Below are positions 1 to 6,714 of a stretch of 13,390 bases of DNA, piece by piece. The notes under the pieces were generated by a model. It was not told where the DNA came from and did not search any database. It worked only from the letters and a program-made list of their open reading frames with translations. Every line of letters begins with the position of its first letter. Within the stretch, counting starts at the first letter, position 1. Source of the stretch: a bacterium. Its GTDB lineage: Bacteria; Tectomicrobia; Entotheonellia; Entotheonellales; Entotheonellaceae. The position numbers were made by a program, and so were the translations under genes. Where the stretch lies: positions 1-13,390 of the forward strand of contig JAPULM010000152.1 in NCBI GenBank assembly GCA_027294925.1. The letters are read 5' to 3'.

Positions 1-84
1 GGTCATTTGGTCCCGGGCGGCAACCGACAGGCAGTAGATCGACTGGACGACGCATCAGAACGCAACCTATACGCAACTGGATGA
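1..84 (+). CDS. possible 3' end of a gene entering from the left
   Basis: Frame 1 is open from the first base to a TGA at 82-84 and reads as 27 residues ending in NLYATG. The residue mix (several Asp, Arg and Asn, no stop) is compatible with real coding sequence, but the piece is too short to recognise. It would converge on the TraB/GumN gene. It could equally be a chance open frame. Confidence 0.22.
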   Translation, partial: GHLVPGGNRQAVDRLDDASERNLYATG

Positions 85-136
85 GAATTCACGGCGAAAT
101 CTAAGCGTGGGTCGTGGCGTGTTTACCGCTATATAC

Positions 137-1006
137 TTAACGCAGTTTATTAATGGTATAGCCGCGTTTGGCTAACTGTTTGAGAATACCTTGCTCCCCA
201 ACGAGATGAGCGGCGCCTACCAAGACGAACTCGGTCTCAGGCGTTTCAAAGTAAGATTCAATCAGGGGGAGCCAGTTCTGATTGCGTTCGACCAACAACT
301 TGCGATGTAATACGGGATAATCCCGTTTCATATCCGCTAAAAAGAGTTGCTCAAAGGCGCTTACCTTACCCTCACGCCAGGCTACGATAAGCTGCTCAAT
401 GAGTTCTCGTGTGCGCTTAAAGTCCTTGATGGCGTGGATAACAAAATTGTCTTCATTGCCTTCGCCCATGCTGGCTAGAAACGCCAATTGGGCTTCAAGC
501 GGCTCTAATTCCATAATCGATTTACCGTCAGCTATTGCTTTTTGGTAAAAATGAGCATCCACACCGGCTTGGGCTACACCCATGCGTTGCAGCTCGAGAC
601 TAAATAGCATCAAAATCGCCATTGCGGGTTTGAAGGGATGCAGGCTGGAAATCGGCACGCCAATTTTCTCACAATGCGCTTTGAGGGTTGCGTAGGTTTC
701 TGGCGATAAGACCTTTTGCAGGCTTCGTCCATCGCTATACATCATGTGCGCGAGCACCAGCTGTTGTACGCTGGGATCGTTCATTTTGCCTATATCCGTC
801 TCGAAAATAATGATCTCGGCGTTTTGATACGCCTTGTTAAATTCAACGGGTAAGGGGAAATCCGAATGGCGCAGCATGTGAATAGTGCCACCGAGATAAA
901 CCGTTCGATCGGCAGACGTGGCCACCCAGACAGATGTGTCGGCATGGAGCGGCAAATGGCAAAAAACGATAATAGCAAAGACGCATTGGGCGAGCATTTT
1001 TTGCAT
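137..1006 (-). CDS. TraB/GumN family protein, probably periplasmic
   Basis: A 289-residue protein of the TraB/GumN family, which is related to the Tiki/EreA-type hydrolase fold and is mostly uncharacterised in bacteria. Residues 1-22 form a Sec signal peptide with a hydrophobic run (FAIIVF) and a probable cleavage after LHA, so the mature protein should be periplasmic or lipid-free secreted. The family's first signature, GGTIHMLR, is at about 39-46. The second, VGAAHLVGEQG, is near residue 264; both bring the conserved Gly/His residues of the putative metal site. Length matches the family (about 280-300). The ATG at 1006 has an AAGGG about 9 nt upstream; an alternative ATG three codons later is worse placed. 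It is probably monocistronic: the next minus-strand gene starts at 2537 and ends over 300 bp away. Substrate unknown. Confidence 0.88.
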   Translation of the reverse strand: MQKMLAQCVFAIIVFCHLPLHADTSVWVATSADRTVYLGGTIHMLRHSDFPLPVEFNKAYQNAEIIIFETDIGKMNDPSVQQLVLAHMMYSDGRSLQKVLSPETYATLKAHCEKIGVPISSLHPFKPAMAILMLFSLELQRMGVAQAGVDAHFYQKAIADGKSIMELEPLEAQLAFLASMGEGNEDNFVIHAIKDFKRTRELIEQLIVAWREGKVSAFEQLFLADMKRDYPVLHRKLLVERNQNWLPLIESYFETPETEFVLVGAAHLVGEQGILKQLAKRGYTINKLR

Positions 1007-1036
1007 GATAGGAGACCCTTACAAAAGTACCTGGAG

Positions 1037-1055
1037 AAAATGTTTTGAACATTTT
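1037..1055. promoter_or_regulatory. perfect inverted repeat upstream of the TraB/GumN gene
   Basis: AAAATGTT and AACATTTT are perfect 8-bp arms around a 3-nt centre (TTG). They lie 31-49 bp upstream of the TraB/GumN start, where an operator would sit. It is also AT-rich enough to be chance. No regulator gene is adjacent. Confidence 0.3.
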
Positions 1056-1313
1056 TCGCCTACATGCCAACAGACTGAGGCAGACTAAAGCGGATTTCGG
1101 AGTTGAAAGAAAAGGCGTTATTTCGCAATCCGCAATCCGCATGCCGATCTGGCAGGATAATGGCGGCACATCGTACTGCTAAAATGATGCGTCACAATGG
1201 ACGGCTTAGCAAGTTTTCTTGTATCGATGTTGTTGGGTGGCAATGCTTCAGGTTGTGCCGTTTTGCATCTCTCTTTTTGTGTAAAGGTCGACAAGGATTT
1301 AGCGTCAGGCTGT
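1056..1313. other. intergenic stretch, no gene recognised
   Basis: This lies between two minus-strand genes. Short open frames on both strands have no domain signature, no good ribosome binding site and low-complexity translations. The only local structure is a short repeat GCAATCC GCAATCC near 1125-1138. There is no convincing terminator for the MFS gene. Confidence 0.5.
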
Positions 1314-2537
1314 TCACAGACGGCGGAACTGAGGCATCAGCCAGAGCAGCAAAAATGGTAGGATAACCAACGCCCCACCATTAAGCAACAGCGCCATGCT
1401 CACACTCGTCACCTGTGCCACATAGCCGATTTCCAAGTTGCCGATAGGCGCAGCGCCGGTGCCGATAATCCAGGCGCCCATCGCACGCCCCCGTTGCGTG
1501 TTGGCCACATGCGTTTGTAACAAGGTTTGATGCAGAATGTCCGCCGCCATCGCCATTATATTGATACCTGTCACCCACACCATGGCCAGCCAGAGTTGGG
1601 AGACTTGAGACAGAGTCATTAAGCCGATGCCAAATAATCCCTGTACGACCAACAGCAGGATGCCACGATAGGGCGCTCGGCCAATTGCTGTCATTAGTAG
1701 CGCACCCAGGATGCCACCCACGAAGCGAAAGGCGGTCAACACACCAAGACCTGCAGCGCCGATTTGTAAAACCTCTTGGGCCAGCACCGGCAACATTGCT
1801 TGATGGGAAAAACCGAGAATTTCGGCAGCGGCGGTAGAGATCATCAGGCTACGCAGCATTCGATCAGAGCGTAGCGCTCGACTGTAGGTTCTGATATTTT
1901 TCCATAATGGTTCAGAGACCGTCGGCGCTGCGGCACCGCGCGTGCGCAGGGCATATAGCAGGGCGCCACCACCGCCATAGCACAGACCCATGGTCAAAAA
2001 TGCCGCACTGGCGCCCCACCAGGCCAATACCACACCGGCGATCAAAGCGCCCAGCGTACCACCAATGCGCTGGGCCGTGGCATTGAGTGCAAGTCCCTGG
2101 AGGATGTCTTGGGCGCCAACGATGTCATACACATAAGCCTGGCGCGCGGTCATCTCGAAGGCCCGTAGCATGCCGATGACGACCGCGTATACCAACACAT
2201 GCCGCAGCTCGACGTGGTTTTGCCATAACCCCCAGGCCATGGCTAGCGATACCAACGCCATGCCAAACGCGCTGCAGCGCATTACCAGACGCCGGTCGAG
2301 ACGATCGGTGACGGCGCCGGCGGCAAAGCCCAGCACCAGGTTGGGCGCCGCGCGTAAGGCAAAAGCGACCCCCACCATTTGGCTAGAGCCGGTCAACGCC
2401 AAGACCATCCATCCCAGGATGACCTGCATCATGCCGAAGGTGAGCTGATTGGCCACCGTTGCCAGCCACAGAACGCGAAAGCCGGGCGTGTTTAGAACGG
2501 CGTGTGCAGCACGGTGTGGTGAGGTTGAGGGAGGCAT
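1314..2537 (-). CDS. MFS transporter, EntS/MFS_3-like exporter
   Basis: A 407-residue integral membrane protein with about twelve hydrophobic segments, the usual length for a major facilitator superfamily drug or siderophore exporter. The loop between TM2 and TM3 carries the classic motif A as AVTDRLDRRLVMR. The pattern of an early motif (FRVLWLATVANQLTFGM) and a second-half segment with loosely repeated Gly-Ala helices resembles the MFS_3/EntS group, which pumps small molecules out by proton antiport. The start ATG at 2537 has TAAGGAG about 13 nt upstream, a slightly long spacing. It is divergent from the amidohydrolase at 2785, so the two may share a control region; whether it exports that enzyme's product or substrate is not shown. 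The substrate cannot be assigned. Confidence 0.9.
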   Translation of the reverse strand: MPPSTSPHRAAHAVLNTPGFRVLWLATVANQLTFGMMQVILGWMVLALTGSSQMVGVAFALRAAPNLVLGFAAGAVTDRLDRRLVMRCSAFGMALVSLAMAWGLWQNHVELRHVLVYAVVIGMLRAFEMTARQAYVYDIVGAQDILQGLALNATAQRIGGTLGALIAGVVLAWWGASAAFLTMGLCYGGGGALLYALRTRGAAAPTVSEPLWKNIRTYSRALRSDRMLRSLMISTAAAEILGFSHQAMLPVLAQEVLQIGAAGLGVLTAFRFVGGILGALLMTAIGRAPYRGILLLVVQGLFGIGLMTLSQVSQLWLAMVWVTGINIMAMAADILHQTLLQTHVANTQRGRAMGAWIIGTGAAPIGNLEIGYVAQVTSVSMALLLNGGALVILPFLLLWLMPQFRRL

Positions 2538-2784
2538 GGTGTTGGCAATGGCTCCTTACGGAAGGCGGCTCTAATCTGAGTGCTATTGAGCAAGATACGT
2601 TTGCCTTCCCGGTTAGTGCAGATTAAACTATTCACGCGTATATGTGCTAGGTATCTTTTCGTGTCGATAATATCGAGCGCGGCTTACTCAAGGTGCTGAC
2701 TTGGGCACCAACGGGGACATCAGCTGGTCGCGAGAATCTCTCTATGAACGATAGTGTGACGTATGATGCAAAAAGGAGATGAGC
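2538..2784. promoter_or_regulatory. divergent intergenic control region
   Basis: This 247-bp space separates the MFS gene (minus) from an amidohydrolase (plus) and must hold both promoters. Two pairs of exact 7-bp inverted repeats are interleaved in it: GGAAGGC at 2560 with GCCTTCC at 2603, and TAATCTG at 2572 with CAGATTA at 2620. These may be regulator sites. No confident -35/-10 pair was found. AAGGAG at 2773-2777 is the ribosome binding site of the plus gene. Confidence 0.35.
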
Positions 2785-3999
2785 ATGACATGGGCCATCA
2801 AAGGAGGGCGATTGCTTGACGGGGCGAACCGCCCTATGGTGCAAGATGCCATGTTGGTTGTCGATGACGGACGGATTGTTGCGGTGGGACCAACGTCCGA
2901 GGTGGGGGTGCCGGAGGGAACACAGGTGGTCGATGTGGGCGACCGCACCATCATGCCTGGCTTGATTGACGCCCATGTCCACCTGCTGTTTAGCGGTGGC
3001 CCTTTCAGTGGCCAGGAATCCCGTAACGCAACGGACCACGAGGCGCTCTTGGTAGGGGTACAAAATGCCCAATTGGGCCTCAAAAGTGGCCTAACCCTGG
3101 TACGCGATTGTGGTGATCAAAACTTCATGAGCCTGGTGCTCAGGGACTTCATCAACGCCGGCAAGTTGGCCGGACCCCGCCTGCTGTGCGCAGGACCGGT
3201 GCTTACTAGCACCGCCGGGCAGTTGTGGTGGAACGGTTTCGAATGCGATACCGATGACGAACTACGACGAGCGGTGCGCACCTTGGTCAAAAACGGGGTG
3301 GATTTCATCAAGCTGATGGGTTCCGGTGGCAATGCCACCCCCGGTTCCAACCCGGAACTCTCCCAATATGCCGCCTCAGGCTTCAAGGCGGTAGCAGCCG
3401 ATGCACACCGCATGGGAAAAAAGGTCGCCGTACATGCGCATGGCACGGAATCGATTCGCCTCGCCGTGGATGCCGATATGGACACTTTGGAACACTGCCC
3501 CTTCCGCGCCCATGGCGGTATCGAATATGACGCACGTATCGTCGACCGGGCAATTGAAAAGGACCTGATAGTCAGCCTCGCTATGCCTGCCACCTGGTAC
3601 CGCCTACGGGCGGAAGATATGAAAGATATACGTGCCCATCCCGGCCATCTCTGGGAGGAACGCTACGAGACGATTCGCAAGATGCATGCTTCTGGTATCA
3701 AACTGGTGGTGAGTAGTGATCAGGGCTCCACTGGCACCCGTATTAACGAATTGTCGCTCCTGATGGAATTCTTGACCCAAGAGATTCAATTACCCGCTGC
3801 TGATGTTCTGTACGGCGTTACCGGACTCGCTGCGGAGGCGTGCGGCCTTGAAGACCGGGTCGGCACCCTTGAACCCGGCAAGCTGGCGGACATCGTTGTT
3901 GTTGACGGTAATCCGCTCGTCGATATGACGGTCATGCGTCACCTTCATCTGGTCATCAAAGACGGCAATATCGTGGTGCGTGATGGGGCGCTCGTATAA
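2785..3999 (+). CDS. metal-dependent amidohydrolase, imidazolonepropionase/Xaa-Pro dipeptidase-like
   Basis: A 404-residue amidohydrolase-superfamily enzyme that hydrolyses a C-N bond with a binuclear metal centre on a TIM barrel. The N-terminal beta sandwich leads to PGLIDAHVHLL with the HxH pair (H64, H66). Then follow the bridging lysine in FIKLMGSGG (K176), a metal His in VHAHG (H217 or H219), H237 in TLEHC, and the catalytic Asp in VVSSDQGS (D312). The end, LEPGKLADIVVVDGNPL, is the standard closing strand. This set fits the imidazolonepropionase-like group that includes several bacterial Xaa-Pro dipeptidases and carboxypeptidases; the exact substrate is unknown. AAGGAG at 2773-2777 sits 7 nt before the second ATG (2785) but only 1 nt before the first (2779), so the second start is chosen. 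Its 3' end overlaps a small antisense ORF. Confidence 0.9.
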   Translation: MTWAIKGGRLLDGANRPMVQDAMLVVDDGRIVAVGPTSEVGVPEGTQVVDVGDRTIMPGLIDAHVHLLFSGGPFSGQESRNATDHEALLVGVQNAQLGLKSGLTLVRDCGDQNFMSLVLRDFINAGKLAGPRLLCAGPVLTSTAGQLWWNGFECDTDDELRRAVRTLVKNGVDFIKLMGSGGNATPGSNPELSQYAASGFKAVAADAHRMGKKVAVHAHGTESIRLAVDADMDTLEHCPFRAHGGIEYDARIVDRAIEKDLIVSLAMPATWYRLRAEDMKDIRAHPGHLWEERYETIRKMHASGIKLVVSSDQGSTGTRINELSLLMEFLTQEIQLPAADVLYGVTGLAAEACGLEDRVGTLEPGKLADIVVVDGNPLVDMTVMRHLHLVIKDGNIVVRDGALV

Positions 4000-4136
4000 G
4001 CGGTTAGCAAAAGTTGCTCTCCTTGAAAGCGGGTGACACGTATCGGCTGTCCAATGCCCACCTTGCCGTCGATCTGGACCGGCACGTTGATGCTGTTGAT
4101 ATTTGCAAGAGAGGTGTCCATTATCACCCCGGTCAC
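3945..4136 (-). CDS. small ORF coupled to the ABM gene, unknown function
   Basis: An open frame of 63 codons begins with a GTG that overlaps the stop of the upstream ABM-fold gene (GTGA), a layout typical of translational coupling. An internal ATG at 4121, after GGGGTGA, is an alternative start giving 58 residues. The translation (NINSINVPVQIDGKVG, later RVTRFQGEQLLLTA) looks like a beta-rich globular piece rather than random reading. No family is recognised. Its last 55 bp run antisense to the end of the amidohydrolase. It may be a genuine small gene, or the N-terminal remnant of a longer gene cut off when the amidohydrolase arrived. Confidence 0.35.
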   Translation of the reverse strand: MTGVIMDTSLANINSINVPVQIDGKVGIGQPIRVTRFQGEQLLLTAYTSAPSRTTILPSLMTR

Positions 4137-4561
4137 CCGGCTTGATTGTCACCCACTTCTCGCTTGCCTACGGACGATCTGACGCATGCTTCGCCTCCTT
4201 TTGTGGCCGTTGAGAAACCATCAAAAGGCGTATGGTATGTCGCGTCGAACTCGTCCAGTATACCTTTTAGCTCGTCACTTGGGACACCGAAAACCGTGAA
4301 CCGTTTTCGTTCTACCATGCCCATAAAGCGTTGGCTGTATTTTTCCCCGAATGCCAATAGGTGCGATACAGCACAGGACGAATCCGCGTACCGCTCGTAG
4401 ACGTAAACGACCTTACCATCATCGCTTACGAACCGTTCGTAGATCAGGACGCCAGGCTCGCCCCTGGTAGACTCAACCATCTCGCTAGTAAGTGCCCGGA
4501 AGTTTTCGAGCTTGCCGGGCTTTACCGCCAGTTCGGCTTGCCAAGAAACCTCATTGGTCAT
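4133..4561 (-). CDS. antibiotic biosynthesis monooxygenase (ABM) domain protein
   Basis: A 142-residue protein of the dimeric alpha/beta-barrel ABM superfamily (YgiN, LsrG, quinol monooxygenase and isomerase relatives). Residues 1-100 show the family outline: strand WQAELAVKPGKLENF, helix ALTSEMVESTRGEPGV, then strands YERFVSDDGKVVYVYERYADS and a helix with the AHLLAFGEKY-like turn (here SHLLAFGEKY). The last 40 residues extend beyond the usual 95-110 and look unstructured. Members act on quinones, signalling molecules or heme without a universal cofactor, so no reaction is assigned. The ATG at 4561 is preceded by GAAGAG about 13 nt upstream and directly by a 12-bp palindrome. It lies 162 bp downstream of the thioesterase and need not belong to that operon. 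Confidence 0.78.
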   Translation of the reverse strand: MTNEVSWQAELAVKPGKLENFRALTSEMVESTRGEPGVLIYERFVSDDGKVVYVYERYADSSCAVSHLLAFGEKYSQRFMGMVERKRFTVFGVPSDELKGILDEFDATYHTPFDGFSTATKGGEACVRSSVGKREVGDNQAG

Positions 4562-4573
4562 GAGATATATCTC
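4562..4573. promoter_or_regulatory. 12-bp perfect palindrome abutting the ABM start codon
   Basis: GAGATATATCTC reads the same on both strands and touches the start codon of the ABM gene. It lies between the GAAGAG ribosome binding site and ATG. It could be a repressor site, or could fold a short hairpin that hides the start. Chance is possible. Confidence 0.3.
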
Positions 4574-4645
4574 TTCAGACTGACTTCTTGTGAGGTAAGC
4601 AGCATCGGATGCGTTTCCTAGGTTACTGTGTGACAGCTAACGCCC

Positions 4646-4674
4646 CCGGAACCTCGGTGCTATCATGGTACCGG
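4646..4674. repeat. imperfect inverted repeat between thioesterase and ABM genes
   Basis: CCGGAACC and GGTACCGG pair at 7 of 8 positions around a 13-nt loop. It lies 50 bp past the thioesterase stop, where a terminator might be, but no T tract follows on the minus strand. It may be a weak terminator, a protein site or part of the ABM promoter region. Confidence 0.25.
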
Positions 4675-4723
4675 AATCTCTTTCCTTCAGGGAGGAGAGG
4701 ACGTCAACCAGTATACTGAAATC

Positions 4724-5164
4724 TTAACCGCCAAGCACGAGATGCGTGGTCGTCACCACGCTCAGTAAGCGTTCGTCAGCATCCGTAATACGGGTTTCAA
4801 CCACGGTCGTGGTGCGACCCCGGTGCACTGGAACGGCGCGGGCTTTGACCGTACCGTGACCGGTGTTGCGGAGAAAATTCGTGCTGAGCTGAATGGTCAG
4901 CGGAAACGGCGCCTGCGAACCGTCAAGGGGATCATGCAGCCAGTAAAGACAGGCGAGGGTTGCCGTGGTGTCGGCCAGACTGACCAATGCGCCGGCGTGA
5001 AAAACACCTGTCAGTTGCTGCAACTTTTTGGTGCATGACATCTCTGCAACGGCATGTTCGTCACTGATTTCACGTAAGTGGATACCCAGCAGGTCAATGA
5101 ATGTGTTTGGTATGCGCGTCTGGACTTGCGCGACGAAAGCTGACGGTGAAAGACCCTCGGTCAT
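4724..5164 (-). CDS. PaaI-family hotdog thioesterase
   Basis: A 146-residue single hotdog-fold protein of the PaaI/YdiI type, which hydrolyses acyl- or aryl-CoA thioesters as a homotetramer in the cytoplasm. The key segment LTGVFHAGALVSLADTTATLA has the helix-entry His-Ala-Gly-Ala, followed by the Ala-Asp-Thr of the active-site helix, close to the family pattern HGGxxxxLADxA. The closing strand pair (TVKARAVPVHRGRTTTVVETRITD) is typical. An upstream in-frame ATG at 5179 would add MKGIT, but the AAGGG inside that stretch is well placed for the ATG at 5164, so the shorter start is preferred. It lies 30 bp (or 15) downstream of the anti-sigma/alkyltransferase gene and is probably the third gene of that operon. 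Why a thioesterase would be co-regulated with DNA repair is unclear. Confidence 0.85.
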   Translation of the reverse strand: MTEGLSPSAFVAQVQTRIPNTFIDLLGIHLREISDEHAVAEMSCTKKLQQLTGVFHAGALVSLADTTATLACLYWLHDPLDGSQAPFPLTIQLSTNFLRNTGHGTVKARAVPVHRGRTTTVVETRITDADERLLSVVTTTHLVLGG

Positions 5165-5194
5165 GGTAATACCCTTCATCTATTGTTATGGATA

Positions 5195-6061
5195 TCAGGT
5201 AAGTGATGGGCTGGGCTGACAGACGCGGCACGGCCGATAGCCACTTTCCAGCGCGTCGTCCAAAGAGGCGAAGTGAATACGATTGTTGTCGCCAATACGC
5301 CGTTCATGACGACAGCCGCGGTAACATAAAATCCGAGTGGAAGCGCATCCGACAAACGGAACGGTGCCGCGTTCCAGATTCAATAAGTGTTTTTTCCACC
5401 CTTCGCCAAACACATACCCCCCCATACCGCCATCGCTTTTCACCACCCGATGACACGGGATCACGATGGGTGCCGGGTTTCTATGTAACGCATTGCCAAC
5501 GGCCCGAGTCGCCTTGGGACGGCCAATGCGTTCGGCAATCCATTTGTAGGAGCGGACTTCGCCGTAGGGAATGGCGCCCGTTGCCTCTAGTACAACCCTT
5601 TCAAAATCACTACAAGACCGGAGGTCGACCGGTAGCTGGAAGATGGCCCGATGGCCGTCGAAATATTCCGCTAGTTGCTGGCGCGCCCGATCGACAAGCG
5701 ATGATGAACCCAATGCGCTCGCAGCGTGGCTTAGCGCCAGATCACACTGGGCCAGAGGGGGAAGCTGCAAACGCTGAAGTCCGTGTGCAGAGACTTCGAT
5801 GACAAGATCCGGCGAGAAGGTTTCGTCAGTCATGCCGTGGTGATCTGCTACCGCCGCCATAATGTTCTCCCATAAACCATTTGGTGCCGCCTGCACAGCG
5901 ACAAGACGGGCAAGTTGTTGTTCATTTTGCAGCCACTGCTGCCATCCGGACTGGCACGATGGGCAGCGCCGTATATGTTGGTGCAGGGCGGTATACGTTC
6001 CGGCCTGTAGACGTGGCAGGCTGAGATTTTCAAGCATGCGCTGTACCTGTTGACACATCAT
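5195..6061 (-). CDS. three-part protein: anti-sigma zinc domain, O6-alkylguanine-DNA alkyltransferase, Ada zinc domain
   Basis: 288 residues with three recognisable parts. Residues 1-45 are an anti-sigma ZAS/zf-HC2 motif: C3, then H29-x3-C33-x2-C36 in a helical setting. Residues about 80-232 form an Ogt/MGMT alkyltransferase: IPYGEVRSY, the DNA-binding helix with the RAVG arginine (R186), and the active-site PCHRVV with acceptor C203, then GGYVFGEGWKKHLL. Residues about 235-285 match the Ada metal-binding domain: C246 and C250 (LCYRGC), NRIHFASLDDAL, then GYRPCRVCQP with C278 and C281. C246 aligns with the phosphotriester acceptor Cys38 of E. coli Ada. No membrane segment or AraC-type activator domain is present. 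The ATG overlaps the sigma stop by ATGA. From this the protein is inferred to bind the co-encoded sigma factor and release it on methylation; repair of O6-alkylguanine is likely in addition. Each domain call is strong; the signalling role is inference. Confidence 0.88.
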   Translation of the reverse strand: MMCQQVQRMLENLSLPRLQAGTYTALHQHIRRCPSCQSGWQQWLQNEQQLARLVAVQAAPNGLWENIMAAVADHHGMTDETFSPDLVIEVSAHGLQRLQLPPLAQCDLALSHAASALGSSSLVDRARQQLAEYFDGHRAIFQLPVDLRSCSDFERVVLEATGAIPYGEVRSYKWIAERIGRPKATRAVGNALHRNPAPIVIPCHRVVKSDGGMGGYVFGEGWKKHLLNLERGTVPFVGCASTRILCYRGCRHERRIGDNNRIHFASLDDALESGYRPCRVCQPSPSLT

Positions 6062-6609
6062 GAGGTTGCCTCGTTGCTGGGATTAAGACGTTGACGTAGC
6101 AGCGTTTTTGCACGCCGCAGCTGGCTCTTGACGGTGTGTACGGAGATGCCCCGAATGTTAGCGATCTCCGCGTATGAACACCCTTCCATGTAATACAGGA
6201 TGAGCACCATGCGCGCCTCTACCGGGACACATTGGAGGGCTTCGGTTAACATTCTGCAGCGCTCCTGCTGCTCATAGTCTTGGGCTGGTGAATGTGGCGC
6301 CGGTAGTGATGCCAGCAGGGTGTCGGGCGCCGGGCGGCGGCGTCGGCAACGGCGATATTCGTCGATACAGACATTGGCGACAATACGATACAGCCAGGTA
6401 TTGAAATGCCATTTGGGGTTGTACAGCCGACGTTTCTGCCAGACTTGCAAGAACGCTTGCTGGCTGGCGTCTTCCGCGTCGTGTTGGTGATGTAACACCT
6501 TCAGGGCCATGCTATAGACGCGGTTTTGATAACGTTGCACCAGGAGGCCGAAGGCGCCCCGGTCGTCCTGTTGCACCCGGGCGAATAGCCTTTCATCACT
6601 ACAGGTCAT
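6058..6609 (-). CDS. ECF-family RNA polymerase sigma factor
   Basis: A 183-residue two-domain extracytoplasmic-function sigma factor. Region 2 spans about residues 20-92, with the -10 recognition segment (YSMALKVLHHQHDAEDASQQAFLQVW, split by helix breaks; FNTWLYRIVANVCIDEYRR follows). Region 4 spans about 120-175, with the helix-turn-helix SYAEIANIRGISVHTVKSQL binding the -35 element. The linker is Pro-rich. Regions 1.1 and 3 are absent, as usual for ECF. A strong site, AGGAGAGG, precedes the ATG at 6609. Its stop overlaps the start of the anti-sigma/alkyltransferase gene (ATGA), the classic sigma/anti-sigma layout that gives near-equal expression. The targets are not known; autoregulation is likely but no clear ECF promoter was found upstream. 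The sigma-factor assignment itself is secure. Confidence 0.95.
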   Translation of the reverse strand: MTCSDERLFARVQQDDRGAFGLLVQRYQNRVYSMALKVLHHQHDAEDASQQAFLQVWQKRRLYNPKWHFNTWLYRIVANVCIDEYRRCRRRRPAPDTLLASLPAPHSPAQDYEQQERCRMLTEALQCVPVEARMVLILYYMEGCSYAEIANIRGISVHTVKSQLRRAKTLLRQRLNPSNEATS

Positions 6610-6667
6610 GCCGCCTCTCCTGATCGTTTGGTCTCCACCGACTCATAATGGTATACGATGGCAGGAC

Positions 6668-6694
6668 GAAAAAGGGGGGAAGAAAAAGAAGGAA
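6668..6694. other. 27-bp pure purine tract upstream of the ECF sigma gene
   Basis: On the plus strand only A and G occur from 6668 to 6694, including a run of six G. On the minus strand, which carries the sigma gene, this is a pyrimidine tract 59 bp upstream of the ATG. It might influence promoter shape or form triplex DNA, or it may be a replication-slippage product at the edge of decayed DNA. Confidence 0.6.
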
Positions 6695-6714
6695 TCGTAG
6701 ATATTATGGGGTGG

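Noticed and set aside
3117..3593. 158-codon minus-strand ORF inside the first amidohydrolase
   Set aside because: It lies fully inside a gene with all catalytic motifs in place and has a Ser/Arg/Pro-rich, domain-free translation.
5203..5802. 199-codon plus-strand ORF opposite the alkyltransferase
   Set aside because: It is antisense to the conserved PCHRVV and Ada domains, which must be the real coding strand, and has no domain of its own.
5195..6061. Alternative reading of the gene as an ordinary Ogt or Ada protein
   Set aside because: Neither explains the N-terminal Hx3Cx2C segment, the ATGA overlap with an ECF sigma gene, the absence of an AraC domain and the C-terminal zinc domain.
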